This document shows, one piece after another, positions 8,253 through 17,365 of a stretch of 64,000 bases of DNA. The notes below the pieces were generated by a model that saw nothing but the letters and a program-made list of their open reading frames with translations, was not told the origin of the DNA and ran no database searches. This stretch comes from an uncultured Hyphomicrobiales bacterium. Its GTDB lineage: Bacteria > Pseudomonadota > Alphaproteobacteria > Rhizobiales > Xanthobacteraceae. Position 1 is the first letter of the stretch. Each line of letters starts with the position of its first letter. The stretch spans positions 1-64,000 of the forward strand of contig CAIRGJ010000049.1 of the NCBI GenBank assembly GCA_903878085.1. Direction: 5' to 3'. Both the position numbers and the translations under genes were made by a program.

Positions 8253-8774
8253 GTGGCCGATTGTCCTTTCGAAGTCCTGTTTCTGTGCACCGGCAATTCG
8301 GCGCGCTCGATCATCGCCGAGGCCATCATGAACAAAGTGGGCGCGCCCGGCTTTCGCGCCTATAGCGCCGGCAGCCAGCCCAAGGGCCAGGTCAATCCGC
8401 ACACCATCCAACTGCTGGCCGACCTCGGCTATGACACCGCGGGCTTGCGCTCGAAGTCCTGGCACGAGTTCACCAAGCCCGGCGCGCCGCAATTCGATTT
8501 TGTGTTTACCGTTTGCGACAACGCCGCCGGCGAATCCTGCCCGCTGTGGCCGGGCCAGCCGATGACGGCACATTGGGGCATTCCCGATCCGGCCGAGGCA
8601 ACCGGCACGCCGGCCGAGATCGCGCTCGCGTTCAAGGAAGCCTACCGGCTGCTGAATCAGCGCATCGGCATCTTCACGGCGCTGCCGATCCGCGCGCTCG
8701 ACCGATTGACCTTGCAAGTCAAGGTCAAGGACATCGGCCGCATGGCAGGCGCCACGACCGTCAAGGCGGACTGA
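8253..8774 (+). CDS. arsC: Arsenate reductase, low-molecular-weight phosphatase / thioredoxin type
   Basis: A 173-aa LMW-PTP-fold protein. The P-loop is CTGNSARS with nucleophile Cys12 and Arg18; the general-acid D-P motif is at 112-113. Cys88 and Cys96 (VCDNAAGESCP) provide the second and third redox cysteines seen in thioredoxin-coupled arsenate reductases. It reduces arsenate to arsenite in the cytoplasm. It starts with GTG at 8253 (GGAG upstream) and its TGA overlaps the ATG of the aquaporin gene (TGATG), which indicates translational coupling in arsR-arsC-aqp. Confidence 0.88.
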   Translation: MADCPFEVLFLCTGNSARSIIAEAIMNKVGAPGFRAYSAGSQPKGQVNPHTIQLLADLGYDTAGLRSKSWHEFTKPGAPQFDFVFTVCDNAAGESCPLWPGQPMTAHWGIPDPAEATGTPAEIALAFKEAYRLLNQRIGIFTALPIRALDRLTLQVKVKDIGRMAGATTVKAD

Positions 8775-9451
8775 TGCCACAGCTTGCGCGCCGCGCGGCT
8801 TGCGAATTATTGGGCAGCGCATTTCTGCTGGCCGCCGTGGTCGGCTCCGGAATCATGGCGCAACGCCTTTCCGGCGGCAACGCGGCGCTGGCGCTGCTGT
8901 GCAACACGCTGCCGATCGGCGCCATTCTGACCGTCCTGATTTTGGTGTTCGGTCCGCTGTCCGGCGCGCATTTCAATCCGGCGGTCAGCATCGCTTTTGC
9001 CTTGCGGCGGACGTTATCGTGGCGCGATGCGGCGGTTTACGTCGCGGTACAAATTGCCGGCGGCGCGATCGGCGTCTGGCTGGCGCAGCTGATGTTCGAG
9101 TTGCCGGTGTTGCAAGTGTCGCTGACCATGCGGAGCGGTACCGGACAGTGGCTGGCGGAGGTTGTCGCGACGTTCGGCCTGCTGTTGACGATCTTCGGCT
9201 GCGTGGCGCGCAACCCGGCGGCGGTGCCCTATGCGGTCGGGCTTTATATTACGTCGGCCTACTGGTTTGCCGCTTCGACGTCGTTTGCCAATCCGGCGGT
9301 CACCATGGCGCGATCGATATCCGACACCTTTGCCGGCATCGCGCCGTCTGCGGCGCCCGCTTTCATCCTGTCTCAGTTCGCCGGAATGCTGGCGGCGGTG
9401 GCGCTAGGCCGCTGGCTGTGGCTCGGCGGCGCGGACCGGGATCAGCGTTAG
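8774..9451 (+). CDS. Aquaporin / MIP-family channel in the ars operon (AqpS-like)
   Basis: A 225-aa membrane channel with six hydrophobic segments and the two NPA half-helices, HFNPAVS near residue 70 and FANPAVT near 175. The operon context is that of Sinorhizobium meliloti aqpS, where an aquaglyceroporin replaces the ArsB pump and lets arsenite made by ArsC leave down its gradient. The GSGIMAQRLSGG segment is usual in this subgroup. Its start overlaps the arsC stop, and its last 48 bases overlap the 3' end of the oppositely oriented FkbM gene. Function is inferred from family and context. Confidence 0.85.
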   Translation: MPQLARRAACELLGSAFLLAAVVGSGIMAQRLSGGNAALALLCNTLPIGAILTVLILVFGPLSGAHFNPAVSIAFALRRTLSWRDAAVYVAVQIAGGAIGVWLAQLMFELPVLQVSLTMRSGTGQWLAEVVATFGLLLTIFGCVARNPAAVPYAVGLYITSAYWFAASTSFANPAVTMARSISDTFAGIAPSAAPAFILSQFAGMLAAVALGRWLWLGGADRDQR

Positions 9452-10291
9452 ATAGCGCGACACCGCGTCCGGCGGCAGCACGCCTCGCTGCATGAGGTGG
9501 AAGATGCAATTGCCGGCGAGGTCGAACGAGCCGTAGCAATAATGCGCCACCAGCGCCAAATGCTTCAGCTGTTCAATCGACATCTTTTCGGCTTGGGTGA
9601 AATTTCGGACATAGACCATATCGCCTTCGAGGATCTGGTTGATGTGGGCGAGCCGGTCATTGACGTTCTGGATCGGCAGAATCATCCGCTTTTCGATATT
9701 GGCGAACATGTGCGGAATGAAGCCGAGGGCGCGCAACGCCGAGTCGATCTCGCCGAAGCCGGGCTGTTTCTCGTAGAGCTGGACGAACGACACTTCGGTT
9801 TGCACCGCCACGGCGTTGGACAACAGCGACCGGCCGTTGCGAAAGATCGACAGCTCCGAACCCTGCACGTCGATCTTCAGGTAATCGAGCGCCTTGATTT
9901 CGGAAATGCTGTCGAGCGTGCGCGTCTCGATCGGGACCTGCCGGTGCACGGTGCCGAAATGCGAGTAGAACGGAAAGCAGTCGAGCGCCTTGGGGTCCGG
10001 CGTCAGCAGACTGCTCATGCCGGGCGCCTGGCAGATGTTCAGCATGCCGGGCGAGCCGTCGCCGACGGCGTAGGGCAGATAAGTTTCGAGATCGCCTTTG
10101 CTTTTCATCAGCATGGCGAACTCGGCCGGCTGCGGCTCAAAACCGACCACGGTGCAGAGCCGCTGCTTCATCATGCTGTAATAAGGCGGAAAGCCGTCGG
10201 TCGGATTGGCGCCGATATCGACGACCGCGGTAAGCCGCTCCGCGGCCAAGAATTCGGCCACAGCGGCCACGTTGGTCTGAACAGGTGTCAC
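9404..10291 (-). CDS. FkbM-family methyltransferase
   Basis: A 295-aa class I SAM-dependent methyltransferase of the FkbM family. Motif I is VVDIGANPTDGFPP (residues 23-36), followed by VVGFEPQP with the acidic SAM-ribose residue, and the family DYLKIDVQGSELSIF motif in the middle. FkbM-type enzymes O-methylate sugars or secondary metabolites, often of surface polysaccharides; the substrate here is unknown. The C-terminal 90 residues after the catalytic domain look like an added helical region. It is convergent with, and overlaps, the aquaporin gene. Confidence 0.8.
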   Translation of the reverse strand: MTPVQTNVAAVAEFLAAERLTAVVDIGANPTDGFPPYYSMMKQRLCTVVGFEPQPAEFAMLMKSKGDLETYLPYAVGDGSPGMLNICQAPGMSSLLTPDPKALDCFPFYSHFGTVHRQVPIETRTLDSISEIKALDYLKIDVQGSELSIFRNGRSLLSNAVAVQTEVSFVQLYEKQPGFGEIDSALRALGFIPHMFANIEKRMILPIQNVNDRLAHINQILEGDMVYVRNFTQAEKMSIEQLKHLALVAHYCYGSFDLAGNCIFHLMQRGVLPPDAVSRYLTLIPVRAAEPQPAA

Positions 10292-10452
10292 GATTGGCCC
10301 TTGAGTCGCCGCGGAGCGCTTAAGTCTAGCGCCAAGCGCCGGGGAAGCGAGCGCAAAACCGCGATCGTCCCGGGATTCCGGGCGACTTGGTCAAGCAGGT
10401 CGAGACCTTTGAAGGCCTTTTACGCTCATGAATTGCGCGGCAACGATGCCAT

Positions 10453-10481
10453 GAAAAAATGCGGGGCCAAACCGGCCCCGC
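10453..10481 (-). terminator. Terminator of the MHS transporter gene
   Basis: GCGGGGCC (10461-10468) pairs with GGCCCCGC (10474-10481) around a 5-base loop. On the minus strand the hairpin is followed by a T-rich run (the complement of the A run at 10454-10459). It lies 32 bases after the stop of the transporter gene. Confidence 0.85.
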
Positions 10482-10512
10482 ACGCAGCTTATTGTCAAAT
10501 TACCGATTACGC

Positions 10513-11838
10513 TTATGCCGCGTCGTCGCCCCAGATCTTCATCTGGCGCGTCTCCGGCATCCAGATCAGGCTGAGCACCAAGCATACGACCGGAACGGCG
10601 ATCGGGTAGATCAGAGCATAGGCAAGACTGCCCGTCGCCGTGTAGGCCGCCGTGGTGATGAACGGCACCAACCCGCCGCCCCAGCCGTTGCCGATCATGT
10701 ACGGCATGGATACCGCCGTGTAGCGGATTCGGCCGGGGAAGAATTCGGCGAGGAATGCGCCGATCGGCCCGTAGACCATTCCAACATAGCAAACGAGAAT
10801 GGCGACGATGAAGATCGCGACCGGATAGTTGATATGGCCCGGCTGCGTGACCGTCCCGAGCCAACTGTACAGCGGATAGTACGTAACCGCCGCCAAGAAG
10901 AAGCCGCCCAAGATCACCGGCTTGCGGCCGATCTTGTCGGACAGCCAGCCGAACAAGACGAGCGACGGAGTGCCGATGACCAGGCCGATGCCCACGATGA
11001 AGGCGCTGGACAGCGTGTCCACCTTGGAGACCGTCTGCAGGTAGAACAGTGCCCAGAACTGGCTTGAGTACCAGACCACGCCCTCGCCCAAGACCACGAC
11101 GGTTGCGATCACCACGTACTTAAGGTTGGCAGGGTTGAGGAACGCCTCGCGCCAGGGGTTCTTGCTCTGCTTCCCCTTGGCCTTGATCTCCGCGTAGACC
11201 GGCGATTCCTCGAAGTTCGCCCTCATGTAGAGGGTGACGAACACCAGCAGGAACGAGCACAAGAACGGAATGCGCCACGCCCAGTCGGCAAACGCGGCCT
11301 CACCGAAGTAAGTGCGGGTCGCGATGATCACGATAAGCGACAGCACGATGCCGAGTGTCGGCGAGGTCTGCAGCCAGCCGGTATAGTAACCGCGTTGTGC
11401 CTCCGGTACGTGCTCGGCGACATAGGTGATGGCGCCGCCATAGGAGCCGCCCAGGCAAAGGCCCTGGATCATTCGCAAACAGAACAGAATGATCGCGGCG
11501 CTCAAGCCGATCTGGTCGAAGGTCGGGATCACCCCGATCGCCCCCGTACCCAGAGCCATGCCGACGAGCGTCAAGAGGAACGTATATTTGCGGCCGACCA
11601 TGTCGCCGAGCCAGCCGAACACAAACGCTCCCAACGGACGAACCAGGAACCCGGCGGTGAACAGCGCGATCGTGCTGAGCAGAGCCGCAATGGCGTGGCT
11701 TTTATCGAAGAATTTGACCGACAAAATTGTGGCCAAGCTCCCGAAAATATAGAAGTCGTACCACTCGATGACGTTTCCCCCGGCCGCAGCCATGATCACG
11801 GTCCGGAAATTCTTCGGAACTTGAGCGACTTGAGTCAT
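10513..11838 (-). CDS. MFS transporter, metabolite:H+ symporter (MHS) family
   Basis: A 441-aa permease with about 12 membrane segments. MHS-family features are NVIEWYDFYIFG in helix 1, the loop 2-3 motif GWLGDMVGRKYTFLLT and RMIQGLCLGGSYGGA in helix 4. The later GWLSDKIGRKPVILGG repeats the motif in the second half. Relatives (KgtP, ShiA, ProP, PcaT-like) take up organic acids or betaines with protons. It stands alone between two intergenic regions, with an AGGAGGC ribosome site before the ATG and a terminator after the stop. Substrate not predictable from sequence alone. Confidence 0.88.
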   Translation of the reverse strand: MTQVAQVPKNFRTVIMAAAGGNVIEWYDFYIFGSLATILSVKFFDKSHAIAALLSTIALFTAGFLVRPLGAFVFGWLGDMVGRKYTFLLTLVGMALGTGAIGVIPTFDQIGLSAAIILFCLRMIQGLCLGGSYGGAITYVAEHVPEAQRGYYTGWLQTSPTLGIVLSLIVIIATRTYFGEAAFADWAWRIPFLCSFLLVFVTLYMRANFEESPVYAEIKAKGKQSKNPWREAFLNPANLKYVVIATVVVLGEGVVWYSSQFWALFYLQTVSKVDTLSSAFIVGIGLVIGTPSLVLFGWLSDKIGRKPVILGGFFLAAVTYYPLYSWLGTVTQPGHINYPVAIFIVAILVCYVGMVYGPIGAFLAEFFPGRIRYTAVSMPYMIGNGWGGGLVPFITTAAYTATGSLAYALIYPIAVPVVCLVLSLIWMPETRQMKIWGDDAA

Positions 11839-12645
11839 GTTATTAGCCTCCTGTTCTAGGGCTTTATGACTTCGCGGCGCGAGGTCGCACTGGACCGCCG
11901 CGAAGCGAAACGCTTCCTCGCCAATTAGCTTCGCAAGCTTTTGTTGAGCCGAAGCCGGCCGTCCTGCTCGCTATTTTTTTGTAGCGTTGGTCGATTTTGG
12001 GTGAGCCAAAGGCGCACCCCTTGCAAAGCACCGAGCCGCAATGCGGAACGTATCGAACGCGACGGAGTAAGCCGGCCGTAAATTTGGGGCGCGCCCCTCT
12101 GCCACTCACCGCGCCCGGTATCGGTCCCGCATAGTGGTCGATGAGCCAAAGCCTAACATTGCAACCGAAAGTCTATTATAAGACTTTGGGTGGGGTGCGC
12201 TCTACGCTAACCCTTTCCGAATTGATTTAGATCAAGGCAATCAGCCACGACGCGGCTTTGAGGATCGCGATGCGCTGGTCGATGGCGCGCGCCCGAATCT
12301 CCGATTGAGCAATGTTGGCGCGCATTTGTAGCTCGGATGTGCACGCACAGTCTCGTCAAAGCGGCTCAGATGATCGAGTAACGCAATGCGCTTACGCCAA
12401 CGCGGCTTGCTCAACAATCTTGAGCGCCTTGTGCGTGCGTGAGCAATTGAAATCCAATCGCTAACGGGACTCCATCCTGCTCCCAATAAGTGCAGGCCGC
12501 ATAAGTACCAAAACTCACGTCGGTTTAGTCGTCGTGCCGCTCGGCCGTTGAAGCCGGAATACCCGCAATTGGCGGGTAGCTACGGACAGTTTTGGGCGCT
12601 CAAAAAGCGTCGACCTGCTTTGATCAATCTGGCTTTCCCTAAAGC
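11839..12645. other. 0.8-kb gene-poor region with an isolated FixK/FNR box
   Basis: Between the start of the MHS transporter gene and the end of fdhA. Short open frames on both strands (12109-11864, 12149-11925, 12486-12241) have no recognisable protein features. The minus-strand stretch ending near 12237 (translating to a helical IRARAIDQRIAILKAASWLI) could be a remnant of a lost gene. No tRNA was seen. Confidence 0.5.
12222..12235. promoter_or_regulatory. Perfect FixK/FNR box without an obvious target
   Basis: TTGATTTAGATCAA matches the consensus TTGAT-N4-ATCAA exactly. The nearest gene start is the MHS transporter 384 bp to the left; on the right there is only the 3' end of fdhA. It may drive an unannotated transcript or be left over from a deleted gene. 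Confidence 0.7.
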
Positions 12646-15441
12646 CTACTCCGCCGCTTCCCGCTGCGGGCCGACGGCTTCGACCTTCGCCGCGCAGAAT
12701 TTGAATTCCGGAATCTTGCCGAACGGATCGAGCGCCGGGTTGGTCAAGAGGTTCGCCGCCGCCTCGACATAGGCGAAGGGGATGAACACCACGCCGTCGG
12801 GCACCGCGTCGTCCTGGCGCGCCGCCAGTTCGACCACGCCGCGGCGGGTGGTGACGCGCACCAAGTCGCCGGGCTGGATGCCGAGCTTCTCGATTGTGCC
12901 GCGCGACAGTTGCGCGATCGCCGACGGCTCGAGGGCGTCGAGCACGGTGGCGCGCCGCGTCATCGAGCCGGTGTGCCAATGCTCGAGCTGGCGGCCGGTG
13001 GTGAGGATGAAGGGGTAGTCGTGGTCCGGCGTCTCATTGGGCGGCGTCAGCTTGGCCGCGACCAGTTTCGCCATGCCGTTGGGGCGCGGGAAGCCCTTGT
13101 CGAACACCACATCGCGGCCCGGCTGGTCAGGCGCGTCGGTCGGATAGGTGACGTGATCCTCGCGCTCGACGCGCTCCCAGGTGATGTTGTTGAACGCCGG
13201 CATCAGGCCCGCCATCTCGGTGAACACTTCGCTGACGTGCTTGTAGTTCCACTTCTCGCCCATGCGCTGGGCGAGATCCTGGATGATCCACAAATCCTGG
13301 CGGGTATCGCCCGGCAGCGGCAGCGCCTTGCGGCCCATCTGCACCTGGCGATTGGTGTTGGTGACGGTGCCGTCCTTCTCCGGCCAGGCTGAGGCCGGCA
13401 GGATGACGTCGGCATAGGACGCGGTCTCGGTGACGAAGATGTCCTGCACCACGAGATGCTCGAGATGCGCCAGCGCGCCGCGGGCGTGGTTGAGATCGGG
13501 GTCCGACATCGCCGGGTTCTCGCCCATGATGTACATGCCCTTGATCTCGTCGGCGTGCACGGCGTCCATGATCTCGACCACCGTCTTGCCGCGCTTGGGA
13601 TCGAGTTTCTTGCCCCAGGCGGCTTCGTACTTGGCGCGGATCTCGTCGTTCTCGACCGACTTGTAGTCGGGGAAGAACATCGGGATCAGGCCGGCGTCGG
13701 AAGCGCCTTGGACGTTATTTTGGCCGCGCAGCGGATGCAGGCCGGTGCCGGGACGGCCGACCTGGCCGCAGATCAGCGATAGCGCGATCAGGCAGCGTGC
13801 ATTATCGGTGCCGTGGGTGTGTTGCGACACGCCCATGCCCCAGAAGATGATGGCGCTTTCGGCGCGGGCATAAGCACGAGCGACCTCGCGGATGGTGTCG
13901 GCCGCAATGCCGCAGATCGGCTCCATCTCCTCGGGCGTGAAGTCCTTCACGTTGTCGGCGATCTGCTGGAAGCCCTCGACGTAGGTCTGCACGTACTGCT
14001 TGTCGTAGAGGTTCTCGCCGATGATGACGTTGAGCATGGCGTTGAGCATGGCCACGTCGGTGCCGTTCTTGAACTGCATCATCTTCCAGGCATGGCGCTT
14101 CATCGCCGTGCCGCGCGGGTCCATGATGACGAGCTTGGCGCCGCGCTTGGCGGCCTGCTTGAAGAAGGTGGCGGCGACCGGATGGTTCTCGGTCGGATTG
14201 GCCCCGATCACGATGATCATGTCGGAGTTCTTGACCTCGTTGAAGATCGCGGTCACGGCCGCGGAGCCGACGCCCTCCAGCAGCGCCGCCACCGACGAGG
14301 CGTGGCACAGCCGCGTGCAGTGATCGACATTGTTGGAGCCGAAGCCGGTGCGCACCAGCTTCTGGAACAGATAGGCCTCTTCGTTCGAACCTTTGGCCGA
14401 GCCGAAGCCGGCCAGGGCGCGCGGGCCGTCGCGGTCGCGGATCTTCTTCAAGCCGGAGGCGGCGCGCTCCATCGCCTCGTCCCAGGTGGCTTCGCGGAAA
14501 TGCGTCCACGGGTTCGCCGGATCGACCAGATCGTCGGCGGCCTTGGCGACGCCGTCCTTGCGGACCATCGGTTTGGTGATGCGCTGCGGATTTGAGACAT
14601 AGTCGAAGCCGAAGCGGCCTTTGACGCAGAGCCGGTTCTGGTTGGCCGGGCCATTGCGGCCGGTGACCGCGATCAGTTTGTCGTTCTTTATCTGATAAGT
14701 GAGCTGGCAGCCGACGCCGCAATAGGGGCAGACGCTGTTGACTTCGCGGTCGGGGAATTCGGTGCGGACGTTCGCCATGTTGACCAGCGACGACGGCATC
14801 AGCGCGCCGGTCGGGCACGCCTGCACGCATTCGCCGCAGGCGACGCAGGTCGAATTGCCCATCGGGTCGTCGAAATCGAACACGATCTTCTCGAGATGGC
14901 CGCGGCCGGCCATGCCGATGACGTCGTTGACCTGCACTTCGCGGCAGGCGCGCACACAAAGGTTGCACTGGATGCAGGCGTCGAGATTGACCGCCATCGC
15001 CGGATGGCTGCGATCCGGCGCCGGCACCGCCGCGCGCTCGCGTTTCGGGAAGCGGCCGGCTGCGACTTTCTGACGCTTGGCGGTTTTCCAGAATTCGGAT
15101 TCCGGATCGTGCGCCACTTCGATGGCGGGCTGGTCGGTGAGCAACAGTTCGGCGACCATCTTGCGCGCGGTCTTGGCGCGGTCGGTTGCGGTCTTGACCT
15201 TCATGCCGGGCGCTGGCTGGCGGATGCAGCTGGCGGCAAGCACGCGCTCGCCCTCGATCTCGACCATGCAGACGCGGCAATTGCCGTCGGCGCGGTAGCC
15301 GGGCTTGGGCGTATAGCACAGGTGCGGCAGCTTAATGTCGAGGCGGCGCGCGGCGCGGAAGATCGACTCGCCGTCGCGGATGTCGATCTCGCGGTCGTCG
15401 ATGAAGAAGGTGTTGGGCTTTTGTTCGTTGCTGTCAGCCAT
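12646..15441 (-). CDS. fdhA: NAD-dependent formate dehydrogenase, alpha (Mo/W-bis-PGD) subunit
   Basis: A 931-aa catalytic subunit. The N-terminal [2Fe-2S] domain has Cys42, 55, 58 and 72. A NuoG-like [4Fe-4S] region follows, with DACIQCNLCVRACRE and CVACGECVQACPTG. The catalytic molybdopterin domain begins with CPYCGVGC, and HCTRLCHASSV contains the metal-liganding Cys. The C-terminal domain is the cofactor-closing barrel. It oxidises formate to CO2 and passes electrons to the beta subunit and NAD+. Length and partner match Methylobacterium FDH1 (tungsten) and Rhodobacter FdsA (molybdenum); the metal cannot be told from sequence. It begins 3 bp after the fdhB stop, in one operon. Confidence 0.93.
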   Translation of the reverse strand: MADSNEQKPNTFFIDDREIDIRDGESIFRAARRLDIKLPHLCYTPKPGYRADGNCRVCMVEIEGERVLAASCIRQPAPGMKVKTATDRAKTARKMVAELLLTDQPAIEVAHDPESEFWKTAKRQKVAAGRFPKRERAAVPAPDRSHPAMAVNLDACIQCNLCVRACREVQVNDVIGMAGRGHLEKIVFDFDDPMGNSTCVACGECVQACPTGALMPSSLVNMANVRTEFPDREVNSVCPYCGVGCQLTYQIKNDKLIAVTGRNGPANQNRLCVKGRFGFDYVSNPQRITKPMVRKDGVAKAADDLVDPANPWTHFREATWDEAMERAASGLKKIRDRDGPRALAGFGSAKGSNEEAYLFQKLVRTGFGSNNVDHCTRLCHASSVAALLEGVGSAAVTAIFNEVKNSDMIIVIGANPTENHPVAATFFKQAAKRGAKLVIMDPRGTAMKRHAWKMMQFKNGTDVAMLNAMLNVIIGENLYDKQYVQTYVEGFQQIADNVKDFTPEEMEPICGIAADTIREVARAYARAESAIIFWGMGVSQHTHGTDNARCLIALSLICGQVGRPGTGLHPLRGQNNVQGASDAGLIPMFFPDYKSVENDEIRAKYEAAWGKKLDPKRGKTVVEIMDAVHADEIKGMYIMGENPAMSDPDLNHARGALAHLEHLVVQDIFVTETASYADVILPASAWPEKDGTVTNTNRQVQMGRKALPLPGDTRQDLWIIQDLAQRMGEKWNYKHVSEVFTEMAGLMPAFNNITWERVEREDHVTYPTDAPDQPGRDVVFDKGFPRPNGMAKLVAAKLTPPNETPDHDYPFILTTGRQLEHWHTGSMTRRATVLDALEPSAIAQLSRGTIEKLGIQPGDLVRVTTRRGVVELAARQDDAVPDGVVFIPFAYVEAAANLLTNPALDPFGKIPEFKFCAAKVEAVGPQREAAE

Positions 15442-15444
15442 GGA

Positions 15445-17160
15445 TCACCATTTTCCCAGCGGTTTGCTGAGCTCCTCGGGAAAATATTTCAGCACGCAGA
15501 GCAGCGGGTTCGGCGCCGCCTGGCCGAGGCCGCAGATCGAGGCATCGCGCATCAGGGTCGAGAGTTCCGTCAGCAAAGCGACGTCCCAGGGGCCTTGCGC
15601 CATCAGCTTGACGGCCTTCTCGGTGCCGACGCGGCACGGCGTGCACTGGCCGCAGCTCTCGTCCTCGAAGAAGCGGAGCAAATTCAACGCCACCGCCTTC
15701 ATGTCGTCCTTGTCGGACAGGATCACGACGGCATGGGAACCGACGAAACAGCCGTGCTTTTCCAGCATGCCGAAATCGAGCGGAATGTCGGCCATCGAGG
15801 CCGGCAGGATGCCGCCGGAGGCGCCGCCCGGCAGGTAAGCCTTGAAGGTTTCGCCCTCAGTCATGCCGCCGCAGAATTCGTCGATCAGTTGGCGCGCGGT
15901 GATGCCGGCAGGCGCCAGCTTGACGCCGGGGCTTTTCACCCGCCCGGACACCGAAAAGCTGCGGAAGCCTTTGCGCTCGTTGCGGCCTTGCGAGGTCGCC
16001 CACTCCGCGCCCTTGTCGAGGATGTCGCGCAGCCAGAACAAAGTCTCGACGTTCTGCTCCAGCGTCGGGCGGCCGAACAGGCCGACCTGCGCCAGATATG
16101 GCGGGCGGTGGCGCGGCAGGCCGCGCTTGCCTTCGATCGACTCGATCATCGCCGATTCTTCGCCGCAGATATAAGCGCCGGCGCCGCGGCGCAGATGCAG
16201 TTTGGTGTGGGCGCTAAGCCCCGCGGCCTCTAACTTCTCGATCTCTTCAAGCAGCATCAGCCGCAATTCGGGATATTCGTCGCGGATATAGATGTAGGTG
16301 TCGGTCGCCTCGACCACCCAGGCGGCGAGCAGCATGCCTTCGAGAAAGCGGTGCGGGTCGCGCTCGAGATAATGCCGGTCCTTGAAGGTGCCGGGCTCGC
16401 CCTCGTCGGCATTGACGGCGAACAGGCGCGGTCCCGGCTCGGCGCGCACCAGCGACCATTTGCGCCCCGTGGGAAATCCGGCGCCACCCATGCCGCGCAG
16501 GCCGGCGTCGCTGACGACCTTGATCACGTCGTCGCGCGTGCGCTTGTCGGACAGGCAATCTTTCAGCAGCGTATAGCCGCCAGCTTTTTGATAGGCAGCG
16601 AAATCGATCGCCGGATGCCAGGCATGCGGATGCGGCACCGCTTTCGCCGCCGCGGCCACGGTATCGAGCGTGCCGTGGAACGTCTGCATGTGGCCGACGG
16701 CGACGACCGGCGCGCGGTCGCAAGCGCCCATGCACGGCGCGCGCACCACGCGCACATCCGTGCCGAGAATTCCCGGAAGCTTGGCCAGCAGTTTCTCCGC
16801 GCCAGCCATCGCGCAGGACAATGAATCGCACACGCGCACGGTGATGGCGGGCGGCGCCACGTCGTTTTCCTTCACGACGTCAAAGTGCGAATAGAAAGTC
16901 GCGACCTCATAGACTTCCGCGAGCGCCATCTTCATCTCGAAGGCCAGCGCGGTGAGATGCGCGGCGGACAGATGGCCGTAACGATCCTGCAGCAGATGCA
17001 GGTGTTCGATCAGCAGATCGCGGCGGCGCGGCCGATCGGTCAATAGCGACTGCACATCGGCCAAGGCGGCCGGATCGACCTGACGGCCCTTCGGCGTGCG
17101 GCCCGATTTGCGCCGGCCGGCACCTTTGCCGGTCGCCGGCGGCGGCGTTTGAATGTTCAT
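15445..17160 (-). CDS. fdhB: Formate dehydrogenase, beta subunit (NuoE-NuoF fusion, diaphorase)
   Basis: A 571-aa fusion. Residues about 30-180 are NuoE-like, with the thioredoxin-fold [2Fe-2S] cysteines in VCDSLSCAMAG and APCMGACDRA. The rest is NuoF-like: GMGGAGFPTGRKWSL for NADH/FMN, GAGAYICGEESA, and the [4Fe-4S] ligands in ESCGQCTPCRVG. It transfers electrons from fdhA to NAD+. In Fds enzymes these are two proteins (FdsG and FdsB); a single 570-aa chain is characteristic of Methylobacterium FDH1. ATG 17160 has GGGAG upstream; the basic N-terminal 25 residues (GRRKSGRTPKGR) are extra. Confidence 0.93.
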   Translation of the reverse strand: MNIQTPPPATGKGAGRRKSGRTPKGRQVDPAALADVQSLLTDRPRRRDLLIEHLHLLQDRYGHLSAAHLTALAFEMKMALAEVYEVATFYSHFDVVKENDVAPPAITVRVCDSLSCAMAGAEKLLAKLPGILGTDVRVVRAPCMGACDRAPVVAVGHMQTFHGTLDTVAAAAKAVPHPHAWHPAIDFAAYQKAGGYTLLKDCLSDKRTRDDVIKVVSDAGLRGMGGAGFPTGRKWSLVRAEPGPRLFAVNADEGEPGTFKDRHYLERDPHRFLEGMLLAAWVVEATDTYIYIRDEYPELRLMLLEEIEKLEAAGLSAHTKLHLRRGAGAYICGEESAMIESIEGKRGLPRHRPPYLAQVGLFGRPTLEQNVETLFWLRDILDKGAEWATSQGRNERKGFRSFSVSGRVKSPGVKLAPAGITARQLIDEFCGGMTEGETFKAYLPGGASGGILPASMADIPLDFGMLEKHGCFVGSHAVVILSDKDDMKAVALNLLRFFEDESCGQCTPCRVGTEKAVKLMAQGPWDVALLTELSTLMRDASICGLGQAAPNPLLCVLKYFPEELSKPLGKW

Positions 17161-17220
17161 CGTTTGCTCCCAGATTTTTATTTGGAGCCATTCCAAAGCC
17201 TATGCAATCCCGGAATTCCA

Positions 17221-17245
17221 TTGATCGATAGGGTTTATCTATCAA
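17221..17245. promoter_or_regulatory. LysR-type operator between fdhBA and the LysR gene
   Basis: Imperfect 10-bp arms TTGATCGATA (17221-17230) and TATCTATCAA (17236-17245) with one mismatch and a 5-bp spacer. The inner part reads ATAG-N7-CTAT, a T-N11-A LysR core. It lies midway in the divergent promoter region, so it can control both fdhBA and the regulator. Confidence 0.75.
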
Positions 17246-17365
17246 AATGCCGCCTGTTGTTGCCATTTTCCATCATGCAGCGGTATAAACCGGCATGTGC
17301 ATGGTTCATTTCCGAAATTCCTCAATGTCTGTAACCAATTCCTACGCCGGCAGGGAGCGGATTCG

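Noticed and set aside
11864-12486. Three short frames in the gene-poor region
   Set aside because: Basic, low-complexity translations without ribosome sites or recognisable motifs.
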